A DNA stretch of 64,000 nucleotides from Mesorhizobium liriopis (lineage in GTDB: Bacteria; Pseudomonadota; Alphaproteobacteria; Rhizobiales; Rhizobiaceae), in assembly GCF_024053505.1 (NCBI RefSeq), contig NZ_JAMXQS010000006.1:248001-312000 (forward strand). The letters run 5' to 3'. This document shows positions 56,545 through 64,000 of this stretch, one piece after another. Within the stretch, counting starts at the first letter, position 1, and every line of letters begins with the position of its first letter. The notes beneath the pieces were generated by a model. The model was not told the DNA's origin, made no database searches, and saw only the letters and a program-made list of their open reading frames with translations. Made by a program: the position numbers and the translations under genes.

Positions 56545-57087
56545 TCAAGACTCCGTGGTCAGCAGCGCGAGCGGCACTGCAATCTGTTCGGGGTTGGCTG
56601 CAGCGCGAACCTGAGCCTTCAACTCGCGCCGTTGCGCATCGAGGGCGGCGAGCTGGGCGTCCTGCTCGGCCGCGCGCGCGAGGATGGCCTGACGATCTGC
56701 GTCGTCCGCGACGAGTGCGCCACCGCCTGTCTCGGCCTGGGCACGTTTCAGCGCGTGAAGTGGCGCCATCGGGCCGATCAGCATGGCGATGCGCCCGGCG
56801 AACCACTGGTCGATGCGCGTCTCGGCATCGAGCACGGCAAGCGACAGGCGATCAACCGCCTCGCGCTTGAGCAGCCTGCGCGGCACGAGCTTTCTCCAGC
56901 CAAGATGCGGCCGCCAGTCGGCAACGTTCTCGGGCAGCTCGGCGACCTCCATCACCGCTGCGCCCTCGATGCCGTCAGCCTGAGCGTCGAGCAGATCGGG
57001 CGGGCACTTGCCGGGGAAGAGAATGTCGCGGGTCTTGATATCGTAGACGACGAAACAGACCCGGATGTCGCGCGGATCAGGGCTCAT
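56545..57087 (-). CDS. phage protein between J and the tail fibre
   Basis: A 180-residue protein from MSPDPRDIRVCFVVYDIKTR to a C-terminal coiled-coil-like helix (QDAQLAALDAQRRELKAQVR). The start overlaps the J stop (ATGA). No family is recognised; it may connect fibre and baseplate. An open frame to 57294 exists within J but is not chosen. Confidence 0.6.
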   Translation of the reverse strand: MSPDPRDIRVCFVVYDIKTRDILFPGKCPPDLLDAQADGIEGAAVMEVAELPENVADWRPHLGWRKLVPRRLLKREAVDRLSLAVLDAETRIDQWFAGRIAMLIGPMAPLHALKRAQAETGGGALVADDADRQAILARAAEQDAQLAALDAQRRELKAQVRAAANPEQIAVPLALLTTES

Positions 57088-60011
57088 CGCTTCCACCATG
57101 CAAGTCGGACCACGCCGGAACCGCTCAACGTGTTGGCGTTGCCGCTTCCCACTCGCTGGATGGCATACTGCACATTGCCCTGCGGGGCGGCGGAATGGAG
57201 GATAAAGCCCGTCTTCGTATCGTTGACCGTCCCAGTTGTGTTGCTCGGCGCGGTGTAAGTGTTGAGCGCCAGGACTTCGCCTGTCGTCACGCAAAGCAGA
57301 CGTGTGCCCGAGGTGGCATCGCCCTGACCACCAGACTTCTGCAGTACGGTCGTCAGCGTCCAGTCGATCAGCACCGGCTGGGTATCCGGGTTGAAGATCG
57401 TCACCGTGGCCATATTGACCCAGGTGTTGCCCGAAGTGACACCTGAGCCCGAACCGGTGATGCCATCTTTCGATGTGATCGCGCCTGGCGCAAGACGGTC
57501 GTAAGTGATGCCGTTCAGCGTGATCGAGGCAGCGGTCAGGTTCTGGATGTAGGCGGTGTTGAAGTAGGCCCCGCCATTGGCGAAGAGCGCGGCGACATTA
57601 CCGGAATTGTCGATGAAGTAGGTCTTCGCCGCTTGGATGACTGCACGGCTCGTGCCATCCGACATCGCTTGGAGGAAGAACCCAGCCTCAGCCCACCCGG
57701 CAGCGGTCGTGGCGCGAGCTTGAAACGAAAGGCTTGTGGTGACTCCGCCCACCCCAGCGCTTGCAACGAGGCGCATCAGGCCGCTGCCCGACGCCTGATC
57801 GGCTTTGGCCTCGACAGCCGTCAGCGAACTGGCCTGCGAGGTCAGCCCCTGCTCGGCGCTCGTCACCCTCGTGTCGAGCGCGGACAGTGCCGAGGCGATG
57901 TTCGTGTTGCCGACCTTAGCTTCCAGCGCCGTGGTGCGGTTGGCGAGTGCGGGAATGTCCACGCCGCCGATCGCGACCGTGATCACATCGAGGAAGGAGG
58001 CCGAGAGCTGGTCGCTCTGCACCTTTATCTCGAAGCGCATCTGCTGCTTGTCGCGGAAGTTGTAGGCGTCTTGGCCTGATACAAGCGAGTTCAGCCGCTC
58101 GATCTCATCCCAGGCATCCTGCACCGCCTGCCAATTTGCCTTCGCGACGGCGTAGATCTCGGGCGGGATAGCCAGAGCATCCATCAGCACGTCATCGGGG
58201 CCGAGTTTTGCAGAAGGCGTCTTTATCTGCTGCCACGCCGTCCATGGAATGGCACGGTCGGGACGCGCTCGCAGCCGGTAGCGAACCTCCCAATCGGTTA
58301 CCGAGACCATGCCCTTCGTGAGCGTGATCGCCGTCTGATCTGCGGCAATGCTCTCGACCTGAACGGATGCGGCCTGATCCTTCGGGCGGTGCTCGAACTC
58401 GACCGAAATGATGGTCGGGTCGGAGATGACGTTCCATATCGCGCGCAGAGCTGGCCGACGCGAACCCGTCTCACTCTGGATGACCGCTTGGCTCAGCTGA
58501 TAGTTTTCAAGCTCGCTCTGGTACTCCGAGACACCGGGCAGCACGGGCACGATGACGGGGCCCGGCACGATGCCTGCTTCGGAATAGATGTCGGCGCTGG
58601 TCTCTGCGAGCGTCAGCGTGAAGCGGAATTCCTCATCGCACTGCCAGTTGGTAACGAGCCATTCCTTGCCGTCGAAGGTGACCCACTCGCCTTCCTGCAC
58701 AGCGAGGCCCACACGCCTGCTGACGGGCAGCGTGGCCGAGCCCCCCTTGCGGTTCTGACGATACCGGATGTTCAGCAGGTACTGCGCAATGTCGGGATTG
58801 GTGACCTGGAGGAAGTCGTTCGAGGTCTGGCGGGCACGGCCATCTGCGGCAACGTCCGCGTTCACATAGATCGGCTTCAGGCTCTCGGGCTGCCACTGGC
58901 TTTCGATCGAGGTGAACTGGCCAGAAAGGTAGTTGTAGAGATCGAATGCGCTCTTGCGCTTCTGCACGGTCTGCGAGCGGCCTGCGTCCAGATCATCCCT
59001 TGTGATCTCAAGCACGGGGATTTGCGGGGCGCCGGGGATGACACCAGACAGCCCGCGCCGGTTCAGCGCATAGCCCGCCATCGCATCATCGAACTCTTTC
59101 AGGATCTCGGTGTGGTCGTCATCTGAGGAAACGATGATGCCGCACTCGTAGGTGGCATGCCCGTTCTTCACGAGGTCGCAGACATTCATCGCGGCAACAT
59201 AGGTGGGCAGATCAAGCTGACCGATCGACTTGCCTTCACCGATGATGACGCGGTTTGAGATCAGTCCGCGGAGACCAAGCTGATAGTTGAAGCGGTGAAC
59301 GCCGGGGTTCTTGGTGAAGACGTAGGTGGCAGAATCATTGCGCCGCTGCGGGCCCGAGCCGCCGGCAACCGTGCTGTCCTTGCGGGGGTCGTACTCGCGC
59401 AGCCCGCGCAACACGAAGTCAAAGGTCGGCTTGCCCTTGGAGAAGCGGTCCTCGCTCCAGGAGCGCTCTACGACGACATAGCAGAGCCCGGCGCAGACAG
59501 ACGTGGTCTTCCACTTCTGGGAAAGGCCAGCCGTGTTGTTGACGAGGATGGTATCGACGCCCTGCCCCGGTCGGCCATCATAGAAACGGATGCGGATGTC
59601 GCCCGAGAAGCCATCGACGCGATAGCTCGCCGCCTCGTTGCCGGTGACGGGTTGCGCGATAAGATCGTGCTTCTCGCCATAGAAGTAGATGTACGGCTCG
59701 AGCCCATCGCACCACCCATGCGCCAGACGAAAGACCTCGGCATTCCACCGGTTGCCCTTGCCGTACTTCGCATAGAACAGGCGGTGGCCCTGTGTTTTGC
59801 CGACACCGTAGATCGTGCTGGCCGGCACATCGCCGCCGTACTGCGTCTCACCCTGGACCGCCGAATAGCTGCGCTTCTTCGGGCGGTTCAGATAGCTGAG
59901 CGCTAGCTTGGTGCCGAACGCAAGCGCACCACCAATCAGCGTGGCGGCAAGCGTGGAGCCAGCAAAGAGCGCGCCCGCGATGGCAGTGCCGATCGCAGTG
60001 AAAATCGCCAT
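57084..60011 (-). CDS. phage tail tip / central fibre protein J (host-specificity protein)
   Basis: A 975-residue structural protein. The N-terminal hydrophobic stretch (IAGALFAGSTLAATLIGGAL) is typical of J proteins in this group, as are TIYGVGKTQGHRLFYAKYGK, GWCDGLEPYIYFYGEKHDL and the baseplate domain around DILKEFDDAM-like HTEILKEFDDAMAGYALNRR. Fibronectin-like domains follow, then a DUF1983-like C-terminal part (SGSGLMRLVASAGVGGVTTS, then ADRASG-like KADQASG). It forms the tip of the siphophage tail and reaches the host surface. Confidence 0.88.
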   Translation of the reverse strand: MAIFTAIGTAIAGALFAGSTLAATLIGGALAFGTKLALSYLNRPKKRSYSAVQGETQYGGDVPASTIYGVGKTQGHRLFYAKYGKGNRWNAEVFRLAHGWCDGLEPYIYFYGEKHDLIAQPVTGNEAASYRVDGFSGDIRIRFYDGRPGQGVDTILVNNTAGLSQKWKTTSVCAGLCYVVVERSWSEDRFSKGKPTFDFVLRGLREYDPRKDSTVAGGSGPQRRNDSATYVFTKNPGVHRFNYQLGLRGLISNRVIIGEGKSIGQLDLPTYVAAMNVCDLVKNGHATYECGIIVSSDDDHTEILKEFDDAMAGYALNRRGLSGVIPGAPQIPVLEITRDDLDAGRSQTVQKRKSAFDLYNYLSGQFTSIESQWQPESLKPIYVNADVAADGRARQTSNDFLQVTNPDIAQYLLNIRYRQNRKGGSATLPVSRRVGLAVQEGEWVTFDGKEWLVTNWQCDEEFRFTLTLAETSADIYSEAGIVPGPVIVPVLPGVSEYQSELENYQLSQAVIQSETGSRRPALRAIWNVISDPTIISVEFEHRPKDQAASVQVESIAADQTAITLTKGMVSVTDWEVRYRLRARPDRAIPWTAWQQIKTPSAKLGPDDVLMDALAIPPEIYAVAKANWQAVQDAWDEIERLNSLVSGQDAYNFRDKQQMRFEIKVQSDQLSASFLDVITVAIGGVDIPALANRTTALEAKVGNTNIASALSALDTRVTSAEQGLTSQASSLTAVEAKADQASGSGLMRLVASAGVGGVTTSLSFQARATTAAGWAEAGFFLQAMSDGTSRAVIQAAKTYFIDNSGNVAALFANGGAYFNTAYIQNLTAASITLNGITYDRLAPGAITSKDGITGSGSGVTSGNTWVNMATVTIFNPDTQPVLIDWTLTTVLQKSGGQGDATSGTRLLCVTTGEVLALNTYTAPSNTTGTVNDTKTGFILHSAAPQGNVQYAIQRVGSGNANTLSGSGVVRLAWWKR

Positions 60012-60026
60012 GGATGAAGCCTGATG

Positions 60027-60431
60027 TCAGCCGCAGCGGAAGGCGGCGATGCAATCGAACAAGGTATGGTCGGAGCGGCCATGCTCCGTCTTGGTCACGA
60101 AGCGCGCACCGAGGCAGATGCCGACATGCTCGGCACCATCTTCTAGTCGAAGGATGACCAGATCGCCCAGCCTCGCTTCCGCCGGCCCAAAGGCCTCCAG
60201 ATCGCGCGCGAAGAGTTCGGCGAGGGATTTGCACTTCCTGCGCCGCAACGCCGTCTGCGCCCCGCGCAGGCTTGAATAAGAGCCCTTGTACTTCTCGACC
60301 AAGGATAGCTTCGGATCGAGCGCATCGGCCATCCGGCAACCGAGGAAGAAGCAGTCGCTTTCGCCGTAGGTGTACGGCTTCGCAAGTTCGGCAGCGAGCG
60401 TGTCTCGAACAGTCTCGAACCGATCAGCCAC
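60027..60431 (-). CDS. NlpC/P60-like tail peptidase (DUF6950 type)
   Basis: A 134-residue protein. The GTG start at 60431 is chosen because GGGGGCAGC lies upstream and it gives VADRFETVRDTLAAELAKPY. The catalytic Cys is in YGESDCFFLGCRMADALDP and the His in LEDGAEHVGICLGARFVTKT. These cell-wall peptidases sit in the tail tip and help DNA entry. The frame overlaps the upstream gene by 8 bp. An ATG at 60476 would add 15 residues. Confidence 0.78.
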   Translation of the reverse strand: MADRFETVRDTLAAELAKPYTYGESDCFFLGCRMADALDPKLSLVEKYKGSYSSLRGAQTALRRRKCKSLAELFARDLEAFGPAEARLGDLVILRLEDGAEHVGICLGARFVTKTEHGRSDHTLFDCIAAFRCG

Positions 60432-61014
60432 TGCGCTGCCCCCACTCTTCTGGGATTGATGCATTGGTGGACGCATATTCGAGGCAAGTATCGGCCGCGC
60501 TGTTGTCGAACTGCTGCTCTTCCTGGCTGCACTTCACCAGCGTCGATCCACGCGCCGAGCGGCCGGGAGGCTCTAGATCGATGCGCATGTTGAGCGAGCG
60601 TTCGCCATTCGCTGCCATGGCACCTTTCTCGTACCGCACCTGATCGATCTCGTATAGGCTCGACGCCAGCACGCCGAGCACCTGATCGGTCTCAGGGTCG
60701 CCGGCCAGATGCGTGATGATCACCGGCGCGTTGACGTAGTTGTAGAGCTCGATCGCCGCGATGGCGTCATCCGGGTTCGACACCGGGATGTTCGAGAAGG
60801 TGATCGTGCGGGTGGTGACTGCCACACCGAGAGCCGAGGCCATGTTGCCAGCTGAGAGCCACCGGTTCGGGAGATAGACCAGCCCGTTGTAGGTATAGGG
60901 CCTCCCGCCACGGTGATAGCCGACCGACTTGCCCGGCAAATCGAAGCGGATCAGATCGAGACGGGCAATCTTGCCGGTCTCGATCTGAGCTTTGGTGGCG
61001 CTATCAAGCGGCAT
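60424..61014 (-). CDS. phage minor tail protein (DUF2163-like)
   Basis: A 196-residue protein (MPLDSATKAQIETGKIARLD, then GKSVGYHRGGRPYTYNGLVY and NIPVSNPDDAIAAIELYNYV), ending SIPEEWGQRSG, where related proteins end W-G-R. A Cys pair (VKCSQEEQQFDNSAADTCLE) might bind metal. Its place just before the NlpC-like gene and after the DUF2460-slot gene fits a tail-tip component. Confidence 0.7.
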   Translation of the reverse strand: MPLDSATKAQIETGKIARLDLIRFDLPGKSVGYHRGGRPYTYNGLVYLPNRWLSAGNMASALGVAVTTRTITFSNIPVSNPDDAIAAIELYNYVNAPVIITHLAGDPETDQVLGVLASSLYEIDQVRYEKGAMAANGERSLNMRIDLEPPGRSARGSTLVKCSQEEQQFDNSAADTCLEYASTNASIPEEWGQRSG

Positions 61015-61660
61015 AGAACACCTCAGACGCCGAGAACGAAGCCTGCCGGTTGCTCTTGTTGCTCGGAGCTTTGTAGCTGCCCTGATCCATCTGCATCACG
61101 CATGACGCCTTCTCGAAATTGACGACAGCCGCAGTCGTGAAGTGCTGTGTATCGAGCCCGTACCGGATCGAAAGCGTCACCACGCCCGAACCGCTCGCCG
61201 TGGCATCGGCAAGGATGCGATGCAGCGACCGCTTGAGCGCCGACATGCGCAGCTCGACATAATCGCCCGCCGAAAGCAGGAAGCCCGCCGGCAGGCCTGA
61301 CACGACGATTGTGCGGGTGTTGGTGATGGACTGCAGCGTTGCGGTACCATCGAACGCCCCGCCCCCGGCCTTGGTACCGGAGAGCGGGACGCCCTGATCC
61401 ATGCGGATCGGACGCGGACGCCAGACATCGTGAGCAAGGAAGCATTCGCCGCCGTCGCCGGCCGACATCGAAAACGCATCCATGATCCCACGGCCACGCT
61501 CATACAGCGGCTCGCTGGTAAGGCTCATTGTCCACCAAGGCGTGCCGACATACTGCGTCTCGGTACGGCGACCTTCCATCCGATCAGCCGCGAATGGGCG
61601 CATTGGATCGAAGGATCTGTCAGTCCATCCGACAGCAGGGAGAGAGATCGGGTCAGCCAT
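61004..61660 (-). CDS. phage tail protein in the DUF2460 slot
   Basis: A 218-residue protein from MADPISLPAVGWTDRSFDPM. It has alternating strand-like segments (GAFDGTATLQSITNTRTIVV, then LPAGFLLSAGDYVELRMSAL). Lambda-type and gene transfer agent tails carry an adapter at this place. Sequence resemblance to the named family is weak, so the role is taken from position. The start overlaps the tape measure stop in a TGATG, and its end overlaps the next gene by 11 bp. Confidence 0.65.
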   Translation of the reverse strand: MADPISLPAVGWTDRSFDPMRPFAADRMEGRRTETQYVGTPWWTMSLTSEPLYERGRGIMDAFSMSAGDGGECFLAHDVWRPRPIRMDQGVPLSGTKAGGGAFDGTATLQSITNTRTIVVSGLPAGFLLSAGDYVELRMSALKRSLHRILADATASGSGVVTLSIRYGLDTQHFTTAAVVNFEKASCVMQMDQGSYKAPSNKSNRQASFSASEVFYAA

Positions 61661-64000
61661 CAGCGCGCTGCGCCGTTCTGGTAGCGGTTTTCCTGATACT
61701 CATTGTTCGCCTGCACCGCTGCCACTGCCTGCTGCCGAGCGATGTCCTCGAACTCGCCACGTGACAGGGTGGAGCCTTTGGCATCGATGTTGAACGTAAA
61801 GCTCGGCCCATTCTGATTGCCCGCCGCCGGCTGATTGTTGTTGGCAGACGGTACGCGCGGTAGGATCGTGCCGCTGCGGTTAGGCACAAACACCTCAGGG
61901 CGCTTCTCACCCACGATGTACGCCCTGCCGGCCGAAACCGGCCCGCCATTCGCGCGGAACGTGTCTTGGGCCCAGGGAATGCCGCCCAGAGCCGTTGAGC
62001 CGGCATTGGTACCGCGACCGCCAAAAGCACCCGTGATCCAGCTGAGCAAGCCACCCCCGACCGACTGCCCGCCTGGCGTCGCCGTCTGAAACATGGCGTC
62101 CATGACATCGTTCAGGAGCTTGTCCACGATTTTGTCGAGCGCGTTCAGAGCGGCATCGGCGAAGGATTGCCATATGCCCTTGCCGTCCTCGATGCCCTGC
62201 TTGAAGTCGCTGAAGAATCCTCCGGTAACATCGCGCGCGAAGTCGAGAGCGTCTTGCGCCTTCTTCGTCGCCGCCTCAATTGACGCCATCTCGCCGGCAA
62301 GGCCAGACAGTTCCGCCTTCTGGGCGGCCGTGAGCGTGATGCCCTTCTGCTGCGCCTGGTTGAGCAGATCGGTTTCGTAGCGCAGCTTCGCGGCTGCTTC
62401 TGCCGTCAGGCCAACCGCAGCCTGTTCCGCTTTCAACGAGGCGATGGTCCGCTCCGCACCTTCTACGATGTCAGAATACTTCTCGGCGTCGGTCTTTCCG
62501 TGACGGGTGCGGCCCTTCTTTTTCTTCTTCTCGTCGGTCTCCGACAGCCATCCGGCCAGATCCTTGAGCTTGCCCGACGCCCACTCCGCGCCCTCTCCGA
62601 CCTTTCCCACCCAGTCTTCTGACTGAGCATCGCGGAAGACCTTGGCGACCTGATCGTAGGCACCTTGGCCGCCTGCCGACACCTGCGGTTTTGGGTAGAG
62701 TTGGACGAGCTTCCCGTTGGCGTCTTTCCGATGCTCTGGAATGACCTTGTTCACGGGGATTTGCGGCGACTGCTCGAATCCCATGGCACGGCTGATCTGC
62801 GTCATCGCGTTGTTGACGTCGATCAGCACTTGGCGAAGCATCTCGCGCAGAGCGGCTCCCATGTTGTAGGCGGCCAGCGCGCCGATATCCGCCATGTAGT
62901 CTGGGAACTTGCCCCAGATGAGTTCAGCCGCACGGTAGGCGCCTACAAAGGTACCGATGACAGCGTTGGCGCCAGTTCGGGCAGCCTCCACCACATCGAA
63001 GCCAAGGATCTCGCTGATCTCGTCTCCGAATGCGACGATCGCGATGCCAGCGGCAGTCACCGCGGCCACCACTAAGCCAATCGGGCCGAGCGCAGCTACC
63101 CAGGAGGCGGCGAACGTCACGGCCATGCGCGTGGCTTGGAGCGTGATTCCGATCAGTCCGGTTGTGACACTTGCCAACCCAGCTAGGATGGTTGGGGCGT
63201 AGATGAGAGCCAGACCAGCAGCAGCCACCGCAGCATACGGCGCAATGGCTTCCAGCGAATCGGCGAGGAAGTTGACCGCAGCGGATGCCGCCTTCGGCCA
63301 CTCGACCATCTGTAAGCCGAGAGCCAGCAGCGCAGTGAATGCGATTGTGGCGATGCTCACCGGCGACAGGAGGGCAAGGAACGCCTCGCCGAGCCCTTGG
63401 ATGGGCCGTTCCATAGTCATCAGGACGCCGGCAAGCTGGGTACCTTGCTGCAGACCGATCTGCATTGCGTTCATGCCCATGGCGGCGGTGACCGCCACAT
63501 CTTGGAACTGCGCGGCAATATTCGCCGTGTTGGCTTTGCTGCCACTTACGCCACCCGCGCCCGGATGATTGGTGTTCGCTGCGGCCATCTTGGCGGCGGA
63601 GGCCTGAGCAGCGGCGGCTTCCTTTTCCAGCGCCGCAGCGTGTCGAAGGGCAGCCTGCGTGTCCTTTTCCGCAGCCGTGGCCGCAGCGAATAGCGCGCTC
63701 TGCCGTGCCTTCTCCGCGTTCGCTGCTTCGTACGCCGCTCCGGCTAAGCGCTTCGCAGCCGTCGCAGCCTGGATGTCTGCACGCGATGCGTTCTCGGCTG
63801 CCTTCACCGATGCGAGATGAGCAGAAGCTTCCGCATACTTCGCCTTGGCGGCAGACGCAGCTATCGCGCTCGCATTCCGCGCCGCTGCACTGACGCCGTT
63901 GGTCGCGGCCTCGGCACGCTTCGATGCGTTCGCAAGGTCCTGAAGGGCGCCAGTACCCCTCTCGACCTGGCTGCTATCAACAGCCAAGCCGAGCGTAGCG
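61660..64000 (-). CDS. phage tail tape measure protein (N-terminus outside window)
   Basis: At least 779 residues are in frame and open to the right edge, so the start lies beyond the window. The visible N-terminal part (VDSSQVERGTGALQDLANAS, then an Ala-rich coiled coil) matches the start of lambda-type tape measure proteins. Two long hydrophobic areas (about 210-320 from the edge) are expected to form a membrane channel during infection. The C-terminal GGPVSAGRAYIVGEKRPEVF and FTFNIDAKGS are characteristic. The length sets tail length. Confidence 0.9.
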   Translation of the reverse strand, partial: ATLGLAVDSSQVERGTGALQDLANASKRAEAATNGVSAAARNASAIAASAAKAKYAEASAHLASVKAAENASRADIQAATAAKRLAGAAYEAANAEKARQSALFAAATAAEKDTQAALRHAAALEKEAAAAQASAAKMAAANTNHPGAGGVSGSKANTANIAAQFQDVAVTAAMGMNAMQIGLQQGTQLAGVLMTMERPIQGLGEAFLALLSPVSIATIAFTALLALGLQMVEWPKAASAAVNFLADSLEAIAPYAAVAAAGLALIYAPTILAGLASVTTGLIGITLQATRMAVTFAASWVAALGPIGLVVAAVTAAGIAIVAFGDEISEILGFDVVEAARTGANAVIGTFVGAYRAAELIWGKFPDYMADIGALAAYNMGAALREMLRQVLIDVNNAMTQISRAMGFEQSPQIPVNKVIPEHRKDANGKLVQLYPKPQVSAGGQGAYDQVAKVFRDAQSEDWVGKVGEGAEWASGKLKDLAGWLSETDEKKKKKGRTRHGKTDAEKYSDIVEGAERTIASLKAEQAAVGLTAEAAAKLRYETDLLNQAQQKGITLTAAQKAELSGLAGEMASIEAATKKAQDALDFARDVTGGFFSDFKQGIEDGKGIWQSFADAALNALDKIVDKLLNDVMDAMFQTATPGGQSVGGGLLSWITGAFGGRGTNAGSTALGGIPWAQDTFRANGGPVSAGRAYIVGEKRPEVFVPNRSGTILPRVPSANNNQPAAGNQNGPSFTFNIDAKGSTLSRGEFEDIARQQAVAAVQANNEYQENRYQNGAAR

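Overview
The window looks like the chromosome of an alphaproteobacterium of the order Hyphomicrobiales (Rhizobiales). The case rests on gene content and order: glyA-nrdR-ribD-ribE-ribH-nusB next to a K+-independent proton pyrophosphatase and a BamE lipoprotein, the LdtR/L,D-transpeptidase pair, aapJQMP next to a cystathionine beta-lyase, a Bpt-type arginyltransferase and a CBP3-like chaperone. The family cannot be fixed by eye. Base composition is high-GC and coding is dense up to about 45.5 kb.

Positions 1-45.5 kb are core chromosome. In order: cytochrome bc1 chaperone and YceD; bamE; hppA; the riboflavin/one-carbon operon on the minus strand (glyA to nusB), which includes a probable 36-residue membrane protein between ribE and ribH; L,D-transpeptidase and its MarR-type regulator LdtR; a 3-hydroxyisobutyryl-CoA hydrolase-like gene with a small membrane protein; hemB with a cupin; sthA; RDD, ate/bpt and EamA genes; a tetR-adaptor-RND efflux operon with a striking paired operator; parC; a secreted protein of unknown role; pcp and aspS; a YrbL-like protein, an MFS transporter and RNase D; ppx-ppk; a zf-CHCC protein; an FAD monooxygenase; a DUF2459 protein; the aapJQMP amino-acid ABC transporter and a divergent cystathionine beta-lyase; then tRNA-Pro, an NDUFS4-like complex I subunit and tRNA-Arg.

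From the tRNA-Arg (45430-45506) to the right edge the content becomes accessory. From 45.6 to 51.4 kb there are many very short genes with more AT-rich codons: a HAD_SAK-like phosphatase, a DUF551 protein, an SRAP/HMCES-type protein with a good alphaproteobacterial SOS box in its promoter, a Zn-ribbon protein, two related 'YLLE-A' small proteins (one behind a CtrA-type box), and a repressor-like HTH protein that lacks the usual peptidase half. From 51.8 kb to the end a siphophage tail and lysis region reads leftward. In order of transcription it holds: tape measure protein (cut by the edge), a DUF2460-slot protein, a DUF2163-like protein, an NlpC/P60-like peptidase, the central fibre J, a small protein, a tail fibre and its neighbour; then, on the opposite strand, an acyltransferase and a 34-residue membrane peptide; then an endolysin with a membrane tail and two further membrane proteins (a likely lysis cassette).

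The right half is therefore best read as the left part of an integrated prophage or phage-derived island next to tRNA-Arg. No integrase, terminase, portal or capsid gene is visible, so these would have to lie to the right of the window or be lost. The order TMP-DUF2460-DUF2163-NlpC-J is also that of gene transfer agents, but the fibre, endolysin and cargo genes favour a prophage.
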